From positions 4,588,001 through 4,652,000 of the forward strand of contig NW_024466459.1 of the NCBI RefSeq assembly GCF_017591425.1: 64,000 nucleotides of DNA, in the 5' to 3' direction. Source of the DNA: Ochotona curzoniae (lineage: Eukaryota > Chordata > Mammalia > Lagomorpha > Ochotonidae). The notes under the pieces were generated by a model. That model was not told the DNA's origin, did no database searches, and worked only from the letters and a program-made list of their open reading frames with translations. Both the position numbers and the translations under genes were made by a program. Below are positions 46,733 through 61,700 of this stretch, one piece after another (within the stretch, counting starts at the first letter, position 1; each line of letters starts with the position of its first letter).

Positions 46733-49700
46733 CTGCATGAAAAGAAATCAATTGATAAATTAATCTCTGGATTATCTCAAGGAACCTTCAACTTCATCAG
46801 AAATGGCCTAAGCCTATATTTAATTAAATTATTGACTATACAAATGATGTAGTATATTCACACTGATGGAAACAAATGAGTCACCTTTATGCATTACATG
46901 TAAAAATGAATGTTATTTTCATGGGACTCTTTAATTTTTTGCTTTAATGTATTATGTAGCATTATCATAATTTTAAAATGTTTAAATAACAGGATTTCAG
47001 ATATTCCAATAAATACTCTCCTGACTTGCTTTCCTTATCAAAATTGAACTACTGAGCTACTCAAACTGGCAAACAGAAATGATCCTGACTTAGTTACTGC
47101 ACATTGTGCATTCCATAAACATATATAAACATCATTTGTCAACTAAAAACAACAGATGATTAAGGAAAATTTCCAAAGAATTAAGCAATACATAACCTAA
47201 AGTAATACAAAGCTTATGGTTAATCTATAATAATTTGTCTCTGGTTCAAAATCTCTTTACAATATAAACATAACTCATGTTAGACACTTTCTTCTATAAA
47301 ATCATTTTTAAAATTTCAACTTTTTAGTACCTGTTCAAGTGTTGCTTGAGAAAAGCTATATTCTTCAATGGCAAAAGTATGTTTAGCTATCAAAATACAA
47401 AACAAAATTACTTATTACTATTATTAGAGAACAAGACTGCTTAACTGCTGATGTAGCTAACAATTTCTATCTAAAACTCCCCAATGAAGTAATTCAGTGT
47501 GAAGCTTCTCCTTTCCTTCTGTCCTCTTCGCCATGCCCACATCTGCCAGCCTAGAACTCGTGCACACCCAAGTCTGCCCTTCGCCATGCCCACATCTGCC
47601 AGCCTAGAACTCGTGCACACCCAAGTCTGCCCTTCGCCATGCCCACATCTGCCAGTCTGAGAACTCATGCACACCTAAGTCTGCTTCCTTCTGTTCTTCC
47701 TGTATCGTCTTGTTTGTCACTGGTTTTCACTTTTCTTTTTGCTTTCCATCTCAATTTCCCCTCTTTGTTCCCCACAAATCTCCTCCCTGAATCCTCCTTC
47801 TTCCACTACCTGTGCTTTATCCCTCAACAACGCCATTGTGGTTTACTGTCATGTCTGCTTGGAGTATAATCTGATGATGAATTTCTATATTACATTCACC
47901 TCTTTAATTATCCTTAAAGAACTCATATGTTCCTTTAAATCACAATAAGCCATGAAACTTTGCCTAGGTGAACGCATTTAACAGGCACAAAAACAGAAAA
48001 AAATAAAGGAGAGATAGAAAAAAAATCAACATATAAACCCATTGCTGTGAGATGGCAATGTGTAGTATCAGGCACTTTTTTACATTCAGTGTTCACAGAA
48101 TAAAAATATTTTAAAAATTAGTTACTTTGAAAAGTACTAATTTTGATACATCTTACATATTAACATAGACTCCCCATAATTTATAAATGTGAAAAAATTT
48201 TTATATGAACACTGGCCCCATCAAAGAACTTATCCCTTTCTGCTGCCACCATGTACTTATGTGACCCAGCACTTCTTTTTAAAATGCCAACACTCCGTAA
48301 GCTTCTTTAGAACTCCGAGGAGTGTCCATTCTAGTGAGGGTGAATGCTCTCGTATTGTTACCACCTCTTTGGCCTGACAGCAAGCAAGGATTCAGGAAGC
48401 TCCATGTTTCTCCTGCAGGACCGACTGCTAAGAGGTAACCAAGCTGACTTTTGCTGGCTGTGGCATCATCAGCTGCAATGCTGTCCACTGAAGATTAGGA
48501 GAGGTTTACACCTCTACACCGTAATTCCAGCGGTTTACAAAACACATTCAGAACTAGTATTTATCCACAGTTTTAGTAACATCAGTAAAAAGTATTTTAT
48601 TTCCCATTGTTCCCACAAACTGAGCTCATAATTCTAAACTTCTAAAATGCATTTTCTTCATAATTTGAGGACTACCTCTGCAGTGTTTTCCAAATACCAC
48701 GTACCTTCTTCCAGCTTGGAGAAAGACTGTGCGAGAGACTGAACATCTTCCTTAGGGATTTTAAAAGCCAAAATAGAAGAAAAACTGAAAACAAAGGTAA
48801 AACATAAAAAAATTTTAAAATTACTACACTTTGCTCTTTAGTTAAAAACTTCAGAATCCCTAATTAAATTCTAATCATGTAATTTTTTATTTATTTGGGT
48901 AACAATGTATTTAAAATGGTAAGCTCTATACGCAGTAAGATGATTCTATTATTGCCACTGGATGAGAAGAAAGTTTAAAATACAAACAAACATGGAGACA
49001 TCTAATAGTATGGTAAACATACAACTCCGTGCATTAGGCTCATTGGTACAGCAGCAACACTGGCAATACTACAGCTTAATGGAAGGCGCATATACAGAAA
49101 CGCTAGCACAGACCATGGATGTAAAAGAACTTTCTTGTCCTTAAAAGCCTGTTATGAATATTATTCTGGAAAGAATATAACTACTTTTTTTGGTTTACCT
49201 TTCCTGACGGCTTGCATTTGGGAAAATATACAGAATTTGTCTTTGAAGGCGGTCTATTTCTAGGTCTTCTATCCAGTCCTTTAATTTAATTTCCAAAAAG
49301 TATCCTCTTCCGAATTTACTCTTTAGATGTTGTACTGTCCCAATACATCTGAGTTAATTTTTAAAAGAAAGATCAAACACAAAATGGCATGACTATTCCA
49401 AAGACTGATGTCTTACTTCAATCTATAGCAAATATTAAGAAACATGTGAGGAATTTATAATATATTTACACTTAGCAAACGATGTAAAGGTAACCCAGCA
49501 TCTGCATAGTTCCCTCATGCGTGTCACCTGACACGAAGGGATTACTCTGACACGTTAGCCAACACCGAGTGACCTGCCTGGTCTGCCACGATCCACTCAA
49601 CTTCAGAACCAGGTGGATTTCCACAGGGTGCGCTTGTGCCCAGGGTCTGCCCCACTGGCACTTGGCTGCCAGGTCTCCTTGTTTTCCAGCAGCACGTGGC

Positions 49701-52700
49701 AGCTCCTCAGCCTCCTTCTCCTCTGTGACTTGCACAGTCTTGAGAAACACCTGTCAGCTGCTTCGGCACACCGCTCCTCAGTCAGGGTCCGTCTGATGCT
49801 TTGTGCATTATACTAGGGTTACAACTTTGAAGCAATGCTACATGACTAAACTACCCTTTGCAGAGCTGTACAGCAAAGGGACATAATATATCCACATAAT
49901 TTTTATTCACTTAAGGTATTATTTTGTCAGGCTTCTCAACTGTAAAGGTGTTACTTACCCCTTCTCCTATTCTACGCTTTAGAACTAGTACAGGGAAGGT
50001 TACACTCAGGGTGCTAGAGAGAAAAGCTTCCCATCTTAGGACTGTTCTGCGAAGAATACTTGTCTCTTTTCTTACATTCAATCATTAATTTATCTAAATA
50101 TGAATGCATATTTTATATTTTGTGCTATAACCTAATACAAGCCTAGCAAGTTTTAAAATAACAGTATTTTGCATGAAATAACATTTCAAGTTACTGAGTA
50201 ATTAAGGTGAATCCAGATGCAAAGTAGCTTGTTGTATTTAAGAATAAAAAGGACAGTTCCAGGTGACTGTATAGAAAAGTAACTGACACAAAAGTACAAA
50301 TAAGGAAACACTTCTTAACACTTGGATGAACACAGAGTAAGCTTCTCAAATGACAACATCCAAAATTTCCTTGCTGCTGTCATTTCTTCAACGCTCTTGT
50401 TCGGCTCTCTGGTACCTTAGCTGCCCTGACACCATGATAGCCACTCGGTCACAGACAGCTTCTGCCTCTTCCATGTAATGAGTGGTCAGAATAGCGGCTC
50501 GTTTTTTGTTTTTAAATGCAGTTCGAATTGCTCGCCTGAAACAAAACAAAACATGCAGAAATTTTAAAAAGGAATGCATCTGTTAATAATAATATTGTTT
50601 TAAAATATTTAATGACTTAATTTGGCTAATTAAAACTAACCAAATAGCAACTGTTCTATCATTTTTTGTAAATTTGTTTTCATTAGTTTTGCAAGCTTGT
50701 CCAATGACAAGAAACTGTTTGTAAGAGTTAAAAGGCTAACTAATGAATCATAAAAATTAATGTCTCTTTAAGTTGTCAGAAAAATAGAATCGAAAAGAAA
50801 GCAGGAGTAACCATGGTTAGAGGAAACACACTGTTAGTCAAAGACAGTAAAAAGAAACAACATTATTATACAGTGATAGAGTTTAATACAGCAAGAGGAA
50901 ATAGCTCTTAACAGCTACCTCTACGCATGCAAATACATAAAGCAAATCTTAACAGACCTAAACAGATGGATTCCAATATCACAAAAGCAGGGAAAGTTCA
51001 CATCCCTCTTCTAGAAATGAAAAGATCAGGTCGCCTGACAGAAAATCAACAAAGAGGGTGGAACTGTGGGACAGTAGTTTAAGCTGCCGCCTGCCATGCC
51101 ATCATCTGAATACTAGTTACAGTCCCTGCAACTCCACTTCCAATGTGCCTGGGAAGGCAGCAAATGATGTAAGGAACTGGACCCCTGCCCACGATGTGGG
51201 AGATCTGCATGCAATCCTAGATCCATGGTTTGGATCTGCCCCGGCCCTAGTCACTGTGGGCAGTTTGGAAGTGAACCAGTGCATGAAAGGTCTGTTTTTC
51301 CCTCTCTCATAACTGTGCTGCTCAAATAAACAGATCTTAAAAACAACAACAACAAAAAGCCAGCCTGGCACAGTAGCCTAGTAGCTAAAGTCCTTGCCTT
51401 GCGCATGCTGGAATCCCATATGGGTGCCAGTTCTAGTCCCAGAGGCCCTGCATCCCATCTAACTTGCTGCTTGTGGCCTGGGAAAGCAGTCAAGGATGGC
51501 TCAAAGCCTTGGGACCCTGCACCCGTGTGGGAGACCCGGAAGAAGCTCCTGGCTCCTGATTTTGGATTGGCTCAACTCCGGCCACTGCATCCACTTGGGG
51601 AGTGAATCAGCAGACAGATTCCATCTGTATATCTGACTTTCCAATAAGAAAAAAAAAGTCTTCTATCAAAAAAAAAAAAAAACAAAAAACAACCTAGGAC
51701 CCAATGAACCCACTGATAAATTTTATTAGAAACTTAAAAAAATCAACACCAGAATTTTTAAAAAGAAATAGAAAAAATACTACTAAATTTTGTATAAGTT
51801 CATAAAAGACTTCATACAGTCAAAGCTATGAACAAAACAGGAGGCATTACCCAGACTAACTTTAATATCTATTACAACACAATAGTAATTAAAGCAACAT
51901 GCTACTGATATAAAAACAGATGCATAGCCCAATAGAACAGAGAGTCTGGAAGTAAATCCCTATACTTAAAACCAACTCATGTTTGACAAAGGTGCTTCGA
52001 ACATGCACTGGAAGAAGGACAGTTTTTAAAATCAAGGATGCTGAGAACATAAGAGCACCTGCCTAGAGAAGAATGTGACTAGATGCCTATCCTCACCACG
52101 GACAAAAATGGACCAAAACTGAACTTGAAAATGACTTGAAACTTTGTAGCTACTAGAAGGAAACATAGGGCAAATACTTCAGGGCACTGAAAGAGGCAGG
52201 GATTGACTTGGGGCACATAGTAAACAAAGTAAAAATAGCAATCAAGGCAAAAACAGAGGGTTGACCAAACTAAAGAGATTCCACAAGGTAAAAGAAATAA
52301 TAAGTACAGAAAAGAGACAACCTACAGGACAGGGAAAAGATGACATGACAAGCAGTCAGTGTCCAGAATATATACAAAACCCAAACAGCTCAACAGCAAA
52401 ACACTCAAGCCATCCAACTAAAACTAGGCAACATGGGGTAAGTGCAGCAGCCCCTGTGGTGCTGGCATCCCAGTGGCGGCTGATTCTGGTCCCAGCTGCC
52501 CCACTTCAGATTCGGCTCCCCGCTAATGGTTGGGAGAGCCGCAGCAAAGGACTGCCCTGGCACCCATGTGGTAATCCTGCAGGAAGCCTCTGGCTCTCAG
52601 CTCTGGCCACTGCAGCCACTTGCAACCAGTGCATGAACGATCTCTATCTTCCCCTGCCTTGCTCTAGAACACTTTCAAGTAAAAATAAATAAACCTTTAG

Positions 52701-55700
52701 GAAATGGGCAATGTACCTAAACACATATTTTTCAAAGGAAAATATACTAATATCCAACAAGCACATGAAAAAACACTCAATATTGCTGTCAGGGAAATGC
52801 AAATCAAAATCAGGTTATATCACCTTACACTGGTACAGTAAGATCGATTGTTCTCAAAATGAGAAAAGATAAGCACATGTGTTAACATGATGTGGAGAAA
52901 AAGGAAACACTGCACATGTTGGTGGGAAAGTAAGCTAAGACAGCCACTGTGGAAAACTGTGAGCGTTCCTCAAGAAACTAGAACGGAATGACCGTATGCT
53001 CCAGAAAGCCTGCCTCTGGGTGTGTACTCAGCCGGTCGCAGAAACAGCTGCACTGCTTGATCATTTTAACACTATACAAAATAAACAGAAACTGCTCAAG
53101 CATCCATCCTCAGATAAATGGATAGAGAGAAGGTGGCATCCAACACAATAAAACACTACTCAGCCATAAAGAAGACTGAACTCTTGTCACATGCAACAAC
53201 ACAGGAACTGCAAGTCACCAAGAGCAACTGGCCAAGCACAGATAGACAAGACCCACTGAACCGCAGCCTAGAAAAGGGGGCCTCTTCTAAGCTAAGGGCA
53301 TACAGTGCTTACCAGACACGAGGGAAAGTGGGAGAGACTGATGAAAGTCCATTAATGAGTATAAGTTATGGCTAGGTAAATAAGCAGTTCTAGGGATCTG
53401 ATGTATAGTAGGATGACTGTGATCTTAATATGCTGTATATTAACTCTAAAAATGGAGTGGTAAACTTCTTCCCTGGGGCCATTTGGGTATTTATAATATC
53501 ATTTGTGGGCCATACAAAATTGCCAACTTAAAAATTACCCTACGATAGATTTTCTTTTGACGATTCCCTAATTTTATCATTTTTCTTAATTTTTACTTAT
53601 TTAGGTATTAGCAGTCAACATGGTTCACAGTCACAATGCTGAGGATATGATACTCCCTGCCTCCCTTTTGTTCTTTTTTCTTTTTCCTTTACTTCTTTCT
53701 GTCCTTTTGTCTGTCTGTCTTCCTGTTTGTAAAGTGACACATATTTAATTTTCAATACAGAAAAGGGCTAAATGCTCCACCAAGTAAAAACTTTAAAAAG
53801 TAAAAAGTAAAGGACTGTAGTTTGGCAGTGACATAGACAAGGGCTCTAAACCATAAACAGACGGGAGCATGACCATCTCACCCACACACAGTGAATCTTA
53901 CTGTGAAAAAAATCACTAAGCTATAGCAATATAACATCCGCGGCCATAACTCTGACAAAACTATAGTGGCAGCAATACTGATACATACAAGCAATTTTTA
54001 ATTTGACTTTTAAATTTTACATCCCGCGGTGTTTGTCTTTTTGTATTTGGCTTATTTTCCTTCATCTTGCCTGTGGTTACCTTAAATGCTTTCACAGGCC
54101 TGATATGGCCCATGGGCCAGATGTTCGCCATCTCTGCAAGATGAAAAACAGCTAGCAGATGGGATTTCAGATGCTTCCAACATAAACAATGCTACATGTT
54201 TGATTACAAAGATAGTTAACCTGACTGAAAGGCTACATGGTGTGTGTATGTGTGTCTTTTTCTCTCTTCTATACATGTATGAACATCCTATGATATCCCA
54301 TAAATAAGTATAATCTTTACATGTCTGTAAAATAGTTCAGCTAGACTTTTAGAAATTAAAATGAAAAATAACCACAGAATCATAAGCAAACTTTAATATT
54401 CATATAAACTAAACTTTACACTTGTTAGACACAGAAATTGAAGCTCCAAGAATTGTTTGATTACGTGGTATCTTAAATTATAGAAAGAGTTCCAACATAA
54501 ATTTAAGAAAACATTATGAGAAAAGCTTATAACTAGGCAAGTAACAGAACTCTTTAATACTATTCACATCTTCCTGCTATGAAATACACCTTATAAAATA
54601 TTATAAACATTTCATGAAAATACAAAAGTTTGAAGAAATCTTTGGACACAAAATTATCTAAGAATTAATTATTAACATCATTTTGTTCAGATTCCAAATC
54701 AAGATTTGCATAACTAATATTCAGACCCTATGGAACTGCATCATAAAAAAAACACAAAGAAATAAAAAAACAACTCAATTTAAATAAACCTCCTTTATTG
54801 TAAAGCTATGCTTGCTGTAGGTATTTTCAGTCTCACACTCACCACATGTGCTGCTTGGCTTTCGGGTCCATTCCTGTAGACGGTTCGTCTAGCAAAGTAA
54901 CCAGAGGGTTCCCCAGCATACTCAGGGCAAAACACAACTGGATGGAAAGGAAAAGAACGGACGTGGACAAAACTATTTCACTATAAGGAACTCCATCAAG
55001 AGAGTAAGTGGTATTGAACAATCAATAAACTATAGATGCATTTGTCATATAATGTAAATACCTTTCGTTTGATGCCTGCAGGTAGTTTCTTAATGGTTTT
55101 CTGAAGATGTTCTTTTAAATCAAGTGCATTTGTTATTCTGCAAAATGGGCAGCATAAAATGAGTGTAACCTGACATATGTATACATATAGATACAAACTG
55201 CGCCTAATCACTGTTATGGTTTATTCTAGAACAGTTACTCAGTTAAGCTTTAGTATAAATAGGTGAGAAAAATGGCAATCATTTTCTACACACTTATGTA
55301 TTTTTATTTGGAATGCATATTTTTTACAGCGAGAAGGAGAGGCAGAGGTCTTTCCTTCTGGTTTACTCCCCAAAGGGCTACAACCATCAGAGCTGAGCTG
55401 ACCCAAAGCTGGGGCCAGGAGCTTCTTCCCAGTCTCCCCCAGAGGCTGCAGGGTCCCAAGGCCATCTTCTGCAGCCTTCCCATACTACAAGCAGAGAGAT
55501 GAAGCAGAAATGCAGCAACTAGGACATAACTGGCACCCACTTTGGATGCCAGACCTTGCAGGCAGAGATTTAGTTAGCCTCAACTTGCCGTTAAAACGAT
55601 TTAAACAAATTAGTATCTTCATTAAATGATTTACTGCAACTTTTGTGTCATTTAATAATGTATGTTTTCTGTAAGTATAAATAGTAAAATGGCTTTTATT

Positions 55701-58700
55701 TTCACAGCTGTTGGAATTTTGGAAGTAACTATTTGTAGTTGCCCACACTGTGGCTCAGCAAGTAAAGGCATGCTGCCTGGGATGCTGGCATTCCATGTGG
55801 GTGCTGGGTCATGTCCTGGGTGCCCAGCTTCAGATCCAGTTCCCTGGGCATTCCATGTGGGTGCTGGGTCATGTCCCGGCTGCCCAGCTTTGGATTCAGC
55901 TCCCTGCTCGTGGCCTGGGCAAAACAGCAGAAGACGGCCTAAGTTCTTGGACCCTTGTACCCATGTGGCGGACCCAAAAGCAGCTCCAACTTGTCCCAAT
56001 TTTGGTCATTATGGCCACCTGCGGAGTGAACCAGTGGATGGGAGATCTGTCTCCCCCTCTCTTACTCTTACTAGACATGCTAAAAATAAGTAAGTAAATC
56101 ATTAAGAAAAATATTCAGAAAAATAATGGCCACTTTGTATGAAAATTATCATCTCAGAAATCTTTGTCATGAAAAATTTAATATGTCAGCTATAAAAATC
56201 TTCTTCCAAGTATTAAAATGAATCTAAACAAAATTGTATTACCGACTTATAACTTCCTTCATGTCACTTGAACTCATTCCCTTCACTGCTCCATAAATCT
56301 CAAAGTGTTCTTGCAAAGTAATATCTGTCCACAGTGGGTTTACCTGAGGACAGTAACCCATACACTTATTGGAATCATCCTCAGCTGCATCTGAAGTGTA
56401 ATCTCCTAGAAATACCTACAAAGACAAAAGCCAATCGATTGACACTGTGAAGAGAAACCAGATTAACTCAAACCCTGCCCGGCAACCTCACTGGTATCAA
56501 GTGAAATTTTAATTCTGCATGATGGTGCAAGGACATGGCTGAGTCAGCGTTCAATGACAAAACTGGAAAGGTTCATTTTAACAGAGTGAATGGGTAGGAG
56601 AGAAAAACCCCAACTTAGGCTAGAAGAATTTCACTAGAAAACTGCCTCACTACACAGCAATCTGAAATGAGAGATACTTGAATTTCTGGGAGATAAGGCA
56701 CAGTGCACACAGGAAACAGCCCAGGCAGTAACCCAATAAAGAGAGCCCCACAGAGCAGAGTCAGTGCGGCCGATGTGAAGGAAGCATGGAGAGAGGGAAG
56801 GAAACACAACCAGGGCAGTGCTGTGAAGTCTCCACCGCGTGAGGGGTGACACGCACATCGTAATCCCGACGGCGGGACAAGCCTCGCTCCCAGAGCCCGA
56901 GTGGGGAGACAAGCCACCGCCGCATGGAACAGTGATAAAAGCAGAAACACTACACACGTACACACGTCTGCACGGAAGCATGAGAATTTCACCATATTAT
57001 TGCCACAAACAAAAAGATAATTTGATCAAGCTATATTAACAATATTTTTCAAATGTGGAAAATTCAACCATCAAAATCCTAAATTGTCATTAATTTACCT
57101 TCATTTAAAATATAAATCATAGTCAACATATTCCATACCCTTGTATGGCATACCTGGCCTGAAGTTGGCTCAGTATCACCAACCAAAATATTAATAACTG
57201 TGCTTTTGCCCGCGCCATTGGGCCCCAGCAGGCCAAGAATCTCTCCTAAAGGAAATAAAAGGAAAGAAATAATTACATTGAAATCAAACTAAACCTACAA
57301 ATGACTTCTAGAAAATCTCTTAAGAAAAAAGTATAAAATTACAACCTTTTTTCACAGAGAAGGAGATGTATTTAGTTGCTACTTTCTTAATTTTCCTTGA
57401 ATGAAGAAAATCTTTCTTATCTTCATATTCTTTATGTAAATTGCTGACCATAATTGCTGGTTTCTAATTAGGGTGATAAAATTTTGAGAGCGTTAACAGG
57501 TACCTGGGATTTCATGACATCATCCACATATTCACAGCATAAAAATATGTGTTTATTAATTAGATGATAAGTATACAAATAAATTTCCATGGTGACTGAA
57601 ATCATGATTTACCAAGGATACAAAATTATCTTCCAGGACAGTTTTGTGTTCAGAGTGACTCGTGCAAAGGGACATGTTTTAAGTTGCATTTACCTCTTCA
57701 CAACACTGACAACTCATCAGCTCTTTCACTTTGAGTCTTTCAGCTCTGACATCTTCATCTTCATCCTCATTGTTGGGTGGTTCTGGAAACTTCTTGCTCT
57801 TTGATTTGGTTGAAAGATTTCTAAATATTCAGAAATAGATTCTCTAATAATTAAAATTGTAAGGAATGTAGGCATTACATAGAAAAATAACTTGAAAAAT
57901 ATCCTAACATGATACCTGGAATTATCTTTGAAAGGTGGAATTTTCATTGACGGATATCATTTAAATGATATTATCTAACTCCATGTATTCAGCAAAATCA
58001 TTCATGACCAGTATACGTCAAGCACTAATTCCATGGAAAGATAAAGGAGGACTTTATCTTCAAAGACAAAAATGGATTTCTATCAAAGAATTTACAGCCA
58101 GGGTACCAGTGAAACTGCCCAGAAAGAGCAGATGGAAAGGACAGAAGCGAGAGTTCACAGAAAAATCCTTTTTAGGGCAGGCAGAGGGAGAAGGGTCAAT
58201 AAAGGACATTCTTAACAGGAGTAAAGAGGCAAGCAGAGATAACATTACAGAGAGTAAAGGGACACTAGAAAAAGGATGAGTTAATCGTGTTAAAGGCTAC
58301 AATTTAATGAACACAGCCTACTAGGTAAAATAAAAAGCAGAAAGGTAATATCTACAATGTGTAAAAGATGTTTAGAGGCATTTCTCAAAAGATATAAAAA
58401 CAATGAGCACGTGCTCAACATCATGAATTATTAGAGAAACATAAATCAAAATCACGCTGACACACCACTTTATACATACTAGAACTGCTAAAACCAAAAA
58501 ATAGACATTGACAATGTTGTGAAATACAACTCCCATATGTTCCTAAGTGAGAGAGGAAACCTCATCATTTTGAAAATAGTATGGCAATTCTGTAAGAGGT
58601 TAAAAACTACAGAATTAAGACCTGGAAATCCTATTTAAGCATTCACTGAAGAAATATGAAAGCCATGTGTCAAAACAACTGCAGACAATGATCTAAGCAA

Positions 58701-61700
58701 ACACACACACCAAAAGACAAACATAAACCCCCCACAGAACTCGCTGCTGGCAACATGTGATACGGATATGCACACACAGCACGACTACAAAACCCAGACG
58801 TAATGAAGTGCTACTAAACAGTGCAACAGGGTGAATCTTTTCAAAATTACACTAAGCGTAAAATCGCACGCTAGGTATTACACTTCCCAATCTTGGTATC
58901 TTTATAAGTGCTCTCTGATGAGTATATTGATTTTGTAAAACTGACGTAATTTCTTAACTCTGATGACAAGTAAGTAAGCATGTCTTTCCAAGCTACCCGA
59001 GAAAACAATTACTCTTTTTTCGGCTTAATTTTTTTCAAAACATATTTCTACATTTTCCCTTTCTTTAAATTATTTTAAAATGTATTGTGTGAATATTTAA
59101 GACAATTTCAGTAAGCACAATGGGAAGCACATAAATACATACACTGTATATATATTTATTCACTGTTAAAGGTAAATTTTGCAAAAGTTAATATTCAAAA
59201 AAGGGAAAAAAAAGTTACATGAAGTTAAAAAACTTCAGACAAAAAAAGGCTACATTTTTGTATAATTCCAGTTAGAGGAAATGTTGCAGAAGAGGCATAT
59301 CTGACAAAGAAGGTACAGGAGAGGTTAGCTAGTACTGGAAGCATGGGAAGAAGACAGGAAAGTGATGGTTGGTGAAAACAAAGTTCTTTTTCTGGAGTGC
59401 TGGCATGAGCTAAAGCTTTTATGGTGATGGTTATATAATTGTTCAATAGATTGAAAATATTAAGGCTTTTTTTTTTAAAAAAAGTTAACTGACCTGAAAA
59501 ACGGATCCTTTCTCATGGTTCTGCCTCCATATTTTTTCTCATAGTACTGCAGGAGGAAAATCCACAGAGCACACTGCAGGTAAGGCTGAAAAAGAACATG
59601 CAACAGCTCACGTCTAGTCCTTTGCTAGCAGAACCAAGAGATGTGTAGCAGGTGCCTTGCCACCTCCTGAGGCAGAAGCACAATGTTTCTATGCTTCTCA
59701 TATGAATAATTCATGCGATTAACTTAAAACATTATTGTGAGGCTATTTTAAAATAAATCTTGATATGAATCTAGGTAGAATTATTTTAGTAGAATAACTT
59801 CTCCATAACATTCATGTTATCAATCCAAATATCTAGCATTAGCACACTTGACATTTTATGTTCCTTCTTTTTTATGTAACAGGATAAAGATTAAACAGTT
59901 GAAACCACTCCAAATGCTAAGACACAAAAGCATTTATCATCATGTCTCACCGATATAACAGCCACCAAAAGCTTATCCCATGGGTTGAAGGCATTCTCGC
60001 TCTTAGGCATATTCTTCCAAGAAACCTGAGGCAAAAATCTGTTTCAATGTATATGCTGTGACATACTGAAACACTCATATTAAAAATGAAAAAGTAAGTA
60101 TTTTGTGCAGCAACCATACATTCTCTTTGAATAAACTAGCAATCCACATTAAACTATGTTTTTTATTTCAATTAAAAATACCTACTAAATTACTAAACAT
60201 AAGCAAGAATTTAATAAAGCTAAGGGAGGAATAGTTAGGGAGCAAAATTATCCAGTAATCAATAATCTCAAATTTTAAAAATTCATGATTTATTTTTCCC
60301 TAATAATATGGAAAATTTTCAGTTACCTAGCCTTAATTAAAACTACTATATTTTTATTTCCTCAGAAAAAAATTCTATAGTTCATTTTCTCTCAGTTCTT
60401 TATAGTGTAATACATTATTTAATTCCAGAAAAACTCTAAAAACAAATGATTGAAACTATATTATCATTCTAATTGTTAATTCTGAACATCAAATAACATT
60501 TCGTACATATAATCTCACACAAAGAACACAGTAATACAGAATTTTTAGTTTAAAGATGCTAGAAAAAATATGATGAACATTTCAATTTCTGGATTAAGAG
60601 TATTTCTCTAAGTAACAGCAATTAATTTGGTGCATTTCAATTTTTTTCAGTGTAAGAACTAAGACATCAAATGTTAAACCATATTTGCATATGCTTTTAA
60701 AATATTAAAATGCTGAACAGATCTACCTTTATGAAAGACATCAGGCAACCGAGCAGTGGATAGATTGGAATGATTATGCTAAAGGCATAGTGAAAAACAG
60801 CTGTAGCTTTGGATCCCATGAAGAAAGTTATTTCAGTGATTGCAACACAAGCCAATGCTGTCTAGAGAAGAAGGAGAAAATGAGTGAGCACATGCTTATC
60901 AATTCCACATCATCTTATCAGTCTGTGTTTAAGAATTAACTACAGGAAGCAGAGAGAAGATGCTTAGGAACTGTCAGTGTGCTGAGGCCAGTTGTTTACA
61001 GCTGGTATTCTTGTTGTGCTAGCTCTGAGTACCACTCCTTCAAGGAAGAGACTATACAGAAGAAAGACATGTCTGTGGCGCTGGATGAAAATTGCCCTGG
61101 CTTTGGCCATAGCCATGGGTGAGATTCAGCGCCTAGAGCCACCAGGAGCCTCAGCTCATCTCCCACTGCCTGTGTGGAAAGGTGAGACCCAGGCCCCGAC
61201 AGGAGCAAAACAGAAAACAGGAAATGACAAGCAGGTGCAAAAAGAAAACCAAAGAGTCTTCCAGCCCCCGCATGGGGGCAGGAAGGCCCGGGACAAGTAG
61301 CGTCTCAGGCCTGGATCGCACGTGGCCACAACCATGCGCGTGTCCGGAGCCGGTATCCGGTGACCAGTGCGCCATTTGGCAGTAGGCTCTGCCTGCTGGC
61401 TGCCTGGCCAGGGAGCTCTGGGATTTGGTTTCTGTGATTGCTGCTTAGAAAGCTTCATGATGAACCCTCAGGGCTTTGGGTACATGAATCAACCCTAAAG
61501 ATTCCCAATGATGTAAATCTCCCCCGATGGACCTCTACCTAATTTGGTCTCAACCCATGTGTTTTTAAAATTGTATAACCAAATATACTTTCAAAACCTT
61601 TTACTACTCAGAAATTGGGCGGGAGAGCAAAGAAACCTTCCATCTCCTGTGAACGTGTGAGGAAGCCGTGTAGTGTAACCTCTCAGGCACATAACAGGTA

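Noticed and set aside
47526..47684. CRISPR-like regular repeats
   Set aside because: The units are contiguous without spacers; this is a minisatellite in mammalian DNA.
55062..55137. Degenerate NBD2 signature LPAGI as a sign of ABCA5 decay
   Set aside because: The human ABCA5 protein has the same motif, and the rest of NBD2 is intact.
55652..56102. Long overlapping frames up to 143 codons
   Set aside because: Explained by a SINE with an internal duplication.
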